The notes beneath the pieces were generated by a model, which worked only from the letters and a program-made list of their open reading frames with translations, did no database searches and was not told the origin of the DNA. Shown here piece by piece: positions 58,298 through 64,000 of a stretch of 64,000 bases of DNA. The DNA is taken from contig DIXP01000059.1 in NCBI GenBank assembly GCA_002436065.1, positions 1 through 64,000 on the forward strand, read 5' to 3'. Within the stretch, counting starts at the first letter, position 1; each line of letters starts with the position of its first letter. Both the position numbers and the translations under genes were made by a program. This stretch comes from Chloroflexi bacterium UBA6077. GTDB taxonomy: Bacteria; Chloroflexota; UBA6077.

Positions 58298-60181
58298 GTG
58301 AAGTGCTCAGCCTGTGGCGGCGAACTTGCCGCCGATGCCCGTTTCTGCCACCACTGCGGCGCGACCGTCGTGGCCGCCGCGCCTTCTCAGCAGCCCTCGG
58401 AGCCACAAGATTCGGCATCTCTCGCCAAAGTGGTGGACGAAACCTCTCAACAGCCTGATCTCGGGGGCGCCCTCGCGGCGGAGATGGAAATCGCTCCGGA
58501 CGAGACCCTAGCAGCCCCTCAGCCAAGCACGGATTTTCGGCTGGAACCGACGCAATCGACGCCGCAGCCTCAGCAGACGGCACCGCCGCCACCAATACCG
58601 ACGCCGCGGCCGGCCACGCTTCGCTGTGCCAAATGTGGCACCGATCTGGTGCCGGGAGAGACCTTCTGCACCAACTGCGGGACCCGCGTCCAGGGGAGCA
58701 TTCCCTCCCAGGCGCCGGCAGCTGCTCCGATGTCCCAGTTCTGCGCCAACTGCGGGGCCTCCATGGGGCCCTCAGAAGCCTTCTGCTCCAGTTGCGGGGC
58801 GAAGGTCAATGCTCCTGCGGCGCCCACGGTGATGGCTGTGCCGCAATCCGCTGCTCCCACGGCCGCACGGGGATTTGCCCCTCCTCCGGCTCAGCAAGCC
58901 TCGGCGCGGGCTCGCTACTGCCTGAGCTGCGGCTCCCAATTGGGTCCGGCCGATGCCTTCTGTCCCAACTGCGGGACGCGTCCCGATTCGGCGGGTCCAT
59001 CGTCGAATGGACCAAAGGCCAGGGCCGGGACACCACCTCCGCAGTTTAGCGGGGCCTTAGATGGCGTTCAGTACAAGGGGGTCATGCCTCGTTTCATGGC
59101 GGCCTTGATCGACGGGGTTCTGTACCTGATCCTGGCTATCGCCCTGGCCTCCCAGTTCGGAAGCACATCCGCCACGGCCTCCTCCGGATTCGAAGCCTCC
59201 TTCAATCTGCAGGGGTGGCCTGCTGCCCTGTCGGCATTGCTGAGCATGGGCTACATGGTGCTGATGGAGGGCTACCTGGGTGGAACCGTGGGCAAGCTGC
59301 TGTTGGGCATCCGCGTGGTGGATGCCGCCGGCAACAGGCCGGGGTTCGCCCGGGCACTGATCCGAAACGTGTTGCGCATCATCGATGCCCTGCCCCTGTT
59401 CTACCTGCTGGGCATCATCCTTGTGGCAACAGGCAAGCAGAAGCGGCGCATCGGCGACATGGCGGCCGGCACCTATGTGGTGGCCAGAAGCAGCGTCAAG
59501 CGGATGAAAGCAGGGGGCTTCGCGGCGAAGCCCGCCAACACCGTGCTGACGGCTGTGGCAGGCGTGATAGCCGTGCTGGGGCTGATAATGGTCGTGGCCA
59601 GCGCCCTGTTCCAGCCCCAGATCCCCGGCATGCCCTCCGCCCAGACGCAGGCCGGAGCGAAGACTCAGCCGATCCCGACCGCGGTTCCCACCAAGGCGCC
59701 ATCTTCGGGGGGCGGGCCATTCGGCATATCTCTGCCCTCCATATCTTTGCCAGGCTTAGGTGGCGATCCGGTGGATGTTGCGGGCAAGTGGACCGGCTCT
59801 ATGAGCCTCGGGAGCACCAAGATCGACGGAGCGACGGCGGAGGAGCAGAAGTCGCTGGACGAGCAGATGAAGGCGGTCAAGAGCATGTCGATCCCCATGC
59901 AGTTCACCTTCGATGGGAATTCCAAGGACGCTGGAACCGTCGCGCTCGGTGGGGGCATGTCCATGAGTAGCAGCGAGAAGCTCAGCTACAAGGTCTCGGG
60001 GGACAAGGTGACCATCGAGGGGAAGGTGGACGACGGCAAGTTCACCTTCGAGGGCAAGGCCAGTAAGAAGGGCAACAGCTACGACATCGAGGGCACCTTC
60101 AAGGGCGAAGGCCCGGCCACCGGCATTAACAAGAGCAAGACCATGAAGATAGAGGGTAGCTGGAAGGCGACCAAGCAGTAG
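58298..60181 (+). CDS. Multi-zinc-ribbon RDD membrane protein
   Basis: The 627-residue protein carries four zinc ribbons (CSACGGELAADARFCHHCG, CAKCGTDLVPGETFCTNCG, FCANCGASMGPSEAFCSSCG, YCLSCGSQLGPADAFCPNCG) separated by Pro/Ala/Gln-rich linkers. An RDD domain follows (GVMPRFMAALIDGVLYLILA, GGTVGKLLLGIRVVDAAGNR, RIGDMAAGTYVVARS), then another helix and a C-terminal beta-rich domain with DVAGKWTGSMSLGSTKIDG and IEGTFKGEG that looks lipocalin-like. GTG start. It is the first of several zinc-ribbon membrane proteins here. Confidence 0.8.
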   Translation: MKCSACGGELAADARFCHHCGATVVAAAPSQQPSEPQDSASLAKVVDETSQQPDLGGALAAEMEIAPDETLAAPQPSTDFRLEPTQSTPQPQQTAPPPPIPTPRPATLRCAKCGTDLVPGETFCTNCGTRVQGSIPSQAPAAAPMSQFCANCGASMGPSEAFCSSCGAKVNAPAAPTVMAVPQSAAPTAARGFAPPPAQQASARARYCLSCGSQLGPADAFCPNCGTRPDSAGPSSNGPKARAGTPPPQFSGALDGVQYKGVMPRFMAALIDGVLYLILAIALASQFGSTSATASSGFEASFNLQGWPAALSALLSMGYMVLMEGYLGGTVGKLLLGIRVVDAAGNRPGFARALIRNVLRIIDALPLFYLLGIILVATGKQKRRIGDMAAGTYVVARSSVKRMKAGGFAAKPANTVLTAVAGVIAVLGLIMVVASALFQPQIPGMPSAQTQAGAKTQPIPTAVPTKAPSSGGGPFGISLPSISLPGLGGDPVDVAGKWTGSMSLGSTKIDGATAEEQKSLDEQMKAVKSMSIPMQFTFDGNSKDAGTVALGGGMSMSSSEKLSYKVSGDKVTIEGKVDDGKFTFEGKASKKGNSYDIEGTFKGEGPATGINKSKTMKIEGSWKATKQ

Positions 60182-60331
60182 CCCGTTGGGGATGCGGGTG
60201 GTGTTGGTGCCCTGCCGGCCGCCAACTTCATGAGCTCCAGCGGTATCGCGGGGAAGTCCACCCGCTACGAGGGCTTCGACCTGTACGAGATGAAGTAGGA
60301 GAAGGATCGCTTGGTGGAGAATCCGGCGTAT
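60182..60331. other. Possible gene-tail remnant
   Basis: A plus-strand frame ending in TAG at 60297-60299 reads PAANFMSSSGIAGKSTRYEG then FDLYEMK. It could be the tail of a lost lipoprotein-like gene. It lacks any start and matches nothing firmly. Confidence 0.25.
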
Positions 60332-60378
60332 CCATGTCCGATAGCGCGCCGCTAAAGCGAGCGCGCTATCGGACATGG
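60332..60378. terminator. Hairpin with 18-base perfect arms between convergent genes
   Basis: CCATGTCCGATAGCGCGC (60332-60349) pairs perfectly with 60361-60378 around an 11-base loop. It lies between the end of the RDD gene and the end of the minus-strand zinc-ribbon gene, and probably terminates both. Confidence 0.7.
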
Positions 60379-60407
60379 GAAGCGAGGCAGAGTCGCCCGA
60401 CGTGTCC

Positions 60408-61493
60408 TCAGGGTCTGACCCTCCCACTGTTGGGAGCCAGGGGACGAACCAGGTCGGCTGCCTGTTTCTCGCCTATTGAGGTGATGCTGTTCAGTTGGAG
60501 ATGTATGTTACCTCCGGGATCCTTGGCCAGAACCTGGCCGAGGCCGGGAGCGTAGTAGACCGTCTCGCGGAACTCGACCACGGTGTTGTCGTGCTCCACC
60601 ACCACGCAGTTCTCCACCATCATGAAGCCCAGGTCCACACGGACACCGGTGTCCACCACCGTGTAGATTATGCCGTCCCTTTCCCATCGTGCGCCCTTGG
60701 TCAGGTTGCGTCCGAGCCACGGATAGCCGTCCACGGGGTTGTCGTCGGGAATCACCAGGATGCCGTCGTTTCCGACCACGTAGTGCTCGACAAACTGGGC
60801 CACCGGTTGCCCGGCGTCCAGGATGGTTCGAAGCACGCTAACCGCTACCGGTTCGGCCACCTTGGCCGATACCACTTCCACGTCGGCCTCCTCGCCGTCG
60901 GGGAAGACCTCGTGGAACAGCAGTTTGAGCCCCGGACGAGGGAGGTAGCCTTCCATGGACGCAGCCTTCTGCGCGCTGCCCCCGCTGGCCTGGATGGCCG
61001 TAGGGGTAGGTCGGGGAGCGGTGGGGCTGGGCACTTTGGTAGCGGTTGGCTTCAAAGGCGTCGGTGAGGGCAGGGGGAGCGATGTGGACGTGGCTGCCTT
61101 GGGTAGGGCCACGAGTGCTCCGGCAGGTGTGGCCGCGACGGATGGGGCTGCTGTCGTGGCGCCTGGCAGCGCGGTTGGGGCAAGCGCCAGTGGCTGGGCG
61201 GTCGGTGCGGCGGGAGCTACGGGCGTTGGTGCCGACGCCAGCGTCTCGCTGTTGCTCCCTGACAACCTTGGCAACAGCACCGTGACCAGCAGTGCCAGGG
61301 CTACCAAGCCAGCCGCTGCTCCTCCTAGCAGAGGCAACAACAGCCCCCTGGACGCGGATGCTCGACTAGAGGTCTCCATCGGGGGCTGCGCCAGGGGCTG
61401 AGCGGCCCCGCAACCGCCACAGAAACGAGCTCCCGTCGCCACGGGCCTGCCACACTGGTCGCAGAACTGGCTGCCATCCATCATCATCAGCAC
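60408..61493 (-). CDS. Zinc-ribbon membrane protein with Pro/Thr stalk
   Basis: The 361-residue protein has one N-terminal zinc ribbon (FCDQCGRPVATGARFCGGCG), a transmembrane helix (LLPLLGGAAAGLVALALLVT) and a Pro/Thr/Ala-rich stalk of about 80 residues (TSLPLPSPTPLKPTATKVPS). A C-terminal globular domain (LLFHEVFPDGEEADVEVVSA to NSITSIGEKQAADLVRPL) of unknown family follows. The head is cytosolic and the domain outside. It stands opposite in direction to its zinc-ribbon neighbours. Confidence 0.75.
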   Translation of the reverse strand: MLMMMDGSQFCDQCGRPVATGARFCGGCGAAQPLAQPPMETSSRASASRGLLLPLLGGAAAGLVALALLVTVLLPRLSGSNSETLASAPTPVAPAAPTAQPLALAPTALPGATTAAPSVAATPAGALVALPKAATSTSLPLPSPTPLKPTATKVPSPTAPRPTPTAIQASGGSAQKAASMEGYLPRPGLKLLFHEVFPDGEEADVEVVSAKVAEPVAVSVLRTILDAGQPVAQFVEHYVVGNDGILVIPDDNPVDGYPWLGRNLTKGARWERDGIIYTVVDTGVRVDLGFMMVENCVVVEHDNTVVEFRETVYYAPGLGQVLAKDPGGNIHLQLNSITSIGEKQAADLVRPLAPNSGRVRP

Positions 61494-61675
61494 CTGACCT
61501 CATGTACTTGGGTAGGAATAGCGTAATGGACCCTTCCCAGTGTTCCAGTCTACCATGTGCGGGTACACAATTGAACATGATGATGGGCTGTGCTGGTGCC
61601 GCAGGCGCCTCGCGAGACAGAGGTCTCTGGATCCGATAACAGAGGTCGTCTAAAGCATCCACCATCTCCCGCAAT

Positions 61676-62089
61676 ATGGATATACGTCAAGACTTGAGGA
61701 GGCATCCGTTGTCCCAGGTTCTATTCGACAAGCCAGACCAACTGCAGAAGATCCAGTCGGGCCTCCTACCAGGCGAGACCATCGACGCGGTGTTCGACAT
61801 GAAGGGCGGAGGCACCGGCTTCATCGGCATCACCAGCAAGCGGGTCATCATTTACGACAAGGCCTTCCTCCGGAAGATGAAGGCCATAGTCTCGATACCA
61901 TACAGCCGGATCTATACTGTAGCGGCTGAGGATGACTCCGGACTGTTGACAGGTCGGGGCTTCTTTGCCAGCAGCAAGGTAGTCCTTGGCACGGGCCACG
62001 GCGAGTTCGAGTTGGAGTTCCGAGGGGCGGACAAGGCACACATTGCCCATGACCTGATCCTAATTCACATGCTCTCGATCGGCCACTGA
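61676..62089 (+). CDS. Bacterial PH-domain (YokE-like) protein
   Basis: The 137-residue soluble protein has the pattern LPGETIDAVFDMKGGGTGFI, GITSKRVIIYDKAFLRKMKA and IVSIPYSRIYTVAAEDD, with a C-terminal helix. It fits the bacterial PH-like (bPH) group. The role is unknown. The first ten residues may be too many, since the conserved part begins near PLSQVLFDKPDQL. It sits between two zinc-ribbon membrane proteins. Confidence 0.7.
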   Translation: MDIRQDLRRHPLSQVLFDKPDQLQKIQSGLLPGETIDAVFDMKGGGTGFIGITSKRVIIYDKAFLRKMKAIVSIPYSRIYTVAAEDDSGLLTGRGFFASSKVVLGTGHGEFELEFRGADKAHIAHDLILIHMLSIGH

Positions 62090-62270
62090 GGCGGTGATGT
62101 CATCCAGTCCTGGCGTTGTGGTTGGCGATGGTGTGGTTACCTTGTGTCTACCTTTGTTAACCGCCCCGTTAACCCCGGGGGGATACTCTGTCCATAGCGG
62201 TCTTTGATCTTCATGATCGGCCTATTCCAGGCTTCCAAGATCGCCCTCACTGGAGATGGAGGATTGGACA

Positions 62271-62939
62271 ATGAAGTGCCCTTCGTGCGGAGCGGAACGC
62301 CCTCGGGGCAGCAGCTTCTGTGGCTCTTGTGGCGCCGATATAGCTGGTGATGGTGATGCGTGTTGCCATCATTGCGGTGCCGCTTTGCCGGCTGGAGCTA
62401 TCTTCTGTGCCCGTTGCGGCACCCGTCATGGAGAGTCGAGCGGCGCCGAGCAGGATCTTGTAGCTGTCGTGACGGCTCGCCATGCTCGGAAGAGGTCGGC
62501 TACTGTATCCTCTCCGGGTGGTGGGTCGGGAGTATTGAAACGGGTGGGCATGATCCTTCTCGGGCTGGTAATCCTGGCGTTCGGCCTCAGCCAGGGGTTG
62601 CTCCTGGTTGTGGGCGACACCAGATCAGGGGTGGTTACCGAGGTGGGAGCCCGGCAGAGACAGAGCAGTGGCTTCACCGTTGGGGACAAGAAGCGATACG
62701 AGTATGTCTACCCTGTGAAGTATGCCTTCACTGCCTCCAATGGCCAGTCCTTCTCAGGGAAGTTCGATTTCCCTCAGGGAGAGAAGCTTCCTCCGAGGAC
62801 AGGTAGCACCGTGCAGGTGCGCTACCTGTCCTTCTACCCTCCCATGAACGCGGTGAGCGACGATCTCTCCTTCAGTATGACGAGTCTCTTGTTGATGGTG
62901 GTGGGAGGAGGAATTCTTCTCGTCTCGCTTCGAGGATAA
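62271..62939 (+). CDS. Double zinc-ribbon, DUF3592-like membrane protein
   Basis: The 222-residue protein has two zinc ribbons (MKCPSCGAERPRGSSFCGSC and CCHHCGAALPAGAIFCARCG), a helix (GMILLGLVILAFGLSQGLLL), an extracytoplasmic DUF3592-like beta domain (VYPVKYAFTASNGQSFSGKF, GSTVQVRYLSFYPPMNAV) and a final helix (LLLMVVGGGILLVSL). The ATG at 62271 follows GGAGG and gives the same MKC start as its neighbours. Function unknown. Confidence 0.75.
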   Translation: MKCPSCGAERPRGSSFCGSCGADIAGDGDACCHHCGAALPAGAIFCARCGTRHGESSGAEQDLVAVVTARHARKRSATVSSPGGGSGVLKRVGMILLGLVILAFGLSQGLLLVVGDTRSGVVTEVGARQRQSSGFTVGDKKRYEYVYPVKYAFTASNGQSFSGKFDFPQGEKLPPRTGSTVQVRYLSFYPPMNAVSDDLSFSMTSLLLMVVGGGILLVSLRG

Positions 62940-63114
62940 CTAGACTTAATTGCCTTTCCATCGGGACCGCGGGCGAGTTCACCCGTTGCAGGAGGGTGGA
63001 CACATACGGTGATGGGTGCTGCGCCTCAGGCACGTGTGGATACCGCGGTGGGGGATGTAGGTCGGGTTGAAGTCACCTTCAAGCGCGAACACTGGAAGAC
63101 ACATCTGGAGGGTT

Positions 63115-64000
63115 ATGTTGAAGTGTACATCCTGTGGAGCCGATCTTCGCTATGGCGCTCGCTTCTGCGGTAGATGCGGCGCCATAGCTGGAGAGGCGAC
63201 TCGCCCAGGACGGCCAGCTGGCCAAAGAGCCGCTAGGGCCTCGATCGCGCCGGTTAGGTCAGGGAACAGTAGCGGCAGCAGTGTGCTAATCGCGGGGATT
63301 GCTTTCGTGGTCGTGCTGCTCCTTGGCGGAGGCGGCATGCTCGCCCTCAACAGGAGCGCCCCATCTGGCCTCAGCTCTGGACTCGTGTCGCTGCCTGGTG
63401 TGGGTTCCAGCCCCGCCTCTTCGAGGCCTGTGCTTGGTACTGCCCAGGTGAAGGGGCATGCCCAGGACAAGGTGGTGGAGACGAAGGCGTGGGGAACGGT
63501 GCCCATCAACCAGATGGGGATTGTCCTCAAGGATGGCCTGAAGAGATCCGACGCCGACGCCGTTGCCAAGACCCTCGGCGGGACGGTGGTGGGCGAGGTT
63601 GCCTACGTGAGCCTGTACCAGTTGGAGATACCCACGAAGACGGAGGCGGAGCTGGAGGCGGCTATCAAGAAGGCCAAGGGTACCAGCGGTGTCGAGCTGG
63701 CTTTCCCGAACCAGGCCATGGAGCTGTGGGCAGACATCAAGGGGGTAAGTTGCAGCGCGCTGAACGATCCGGTCTACAGCGGGACCAATGGGTCATCCTA
63801 CCAGATGATTGGCGTCCAGAATGCCTGGGACATCCTCAAGGCCAGCGGCGCGACCCTCAACGAAGTGCACGTGGGGGTGACCGACGACGGCCTGTACAAG
63901 GGAAACGACGAGTTCGATGGCGGCGTCAAGGTGAACGCGGAGGGTTCCGACGACAAGGCGGCCTGGCCGGACAACGGGTCCGACGGCAAGCCGAAGCCTT
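63115..64000 (+). CDS. Zinc-ribbon-anchored subtilisin-like (S8) protease, truncated by window end
   Basis: The open frame runs off the window. It starts with a zinc ribbon (KCTSCGADLRYGARFCGRCG), a basic linker and a helix (VLIAGIAFVVVLLLGGGGML). A propeptide-like region follows (SDADAVAKTLGGTVVGEVAY, KTEAELEAAIKKAKG), then the start of an S8 catalytic domain (NDPVY, QMIGVQNAWDILKAS, LNEVHVGVTDDGLYKGNDEF with the catalytic Asp). The His and Ser lie beyond the window. The cytosolic head and external protease imply a type II membrane protein. TTG 63118, six bases after GGAGG, would give MKC as in siblings. Confidence 0.75.
   Translation, partial: MLKCTSCGADLRYGARFCGRCGAIAGEATRPGRPAGQRAARASIAPVRSGNSSGSSVLIAGIAFVVVLLLGGGGMLALNRSAPSGLSSGLVSLPGVGSSPASSRPVLGTAQVKGHAQDKVVETKAWGTVPINQMGIVLKDGLKRSDADAVAKTLGGTVVGEVAYVSLYQLEIPTKTEAELEAAIKKAKGTSGVELAFPNQAMELWADIKGVSCSALNDPVYSGTNGSSYQMIGVQNAWDILKASGATLNEVHVGVTDDGLYKGNDEFDGGVKVNAEGSDDKAAWPDNGSDGKPKP

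Overview
The window is about 64 kb of GC-rich bacterial chromosome, dense with genes. The gene mix fits Chloroflexota, although no rRNA or tRNA is present to confirm this. It includes an archaeal-type Mre11/Rad50-NurA-HerA set, a fluoride exporter beside a DUF190-CBS protein, zinc-ribbon membrane proteins, Asp-Pro-Thr-rich lipoproteins and many short palindromic repeats. I saw no lipopolysaccharide or outer-membrane assembly genes. The taxonomic call is inference.

Layout. 0.3-9.6 kb: a lactate-racemase-like protein that lacks key cofactor residues, an orphan YoeB toxin, an RHH/DUF433-DUF5615 toxin-antitoxin pair, the folate genes folP and folC, a double-CXXCG protein, and a hicAB locus destroyed by an IS4/Tn5-type insertion. 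9.7-12.8 kb (minus strand): an aminotransferase, a GAF-GGDEF diguanylate cyclase and a prepilin peptidase. 13.4-22.9 kb: sbcD, sbcC, nurA, a DUF1801 gene, a probable stand-alone HAS-barrel gene, a PilZ gene and herA, apparently one DNA-end-processing locus. 23-28.3 kb: a defence island with relBE and a Gabija-like OLD-nuclease/UvrD-helicase operon, bordered by broken genes. 28.7-34.5 kb: crcB with a DUF190-CBS protein, a TetR-controlled membrane protein, a methyltransferase and several gene remnants.

34.5-39.0 kb (minus strand): a UroD-family protein, nadC and nadA for NAD synthesis, and a TctC-type solute-binding lipoprotein. 39.4-50.9 kb: typA, a small zinc-ribbon protein, a degenerate histidine phosphatase, an MgtE-like sensor with an NRAMP-type transporter, a methyltransferase, a TPR protein, ndk, rsfS, a response regulator, a DoxX protein and a DHDPS-family aldolase. 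51-56.7 kb: an S1-domain protein, a membrane-anchored serine hydrolase, a BON protein and a two-component system. 56.8-64 kb: a 5'-nucleotidase, followed by zinc-ribbon-headed membrane proteins (RDD, Pro/Thr stalk, DUF3592, subtilisin-like protease) and a PH-domain protein.

At least four families of dispersed palindromic repeats occupy the gaps. Several carry the stop codon of the gene beside them, and one is inserted in frame inside folP. The strongest candidates for new biology are the NurA-HAS-PilZ-HerA locus, the Gabija-like operon with its chimeric junction, the zinc-ribbon membrane cluster, and the MgtE-sensor/NRAMP pairing.
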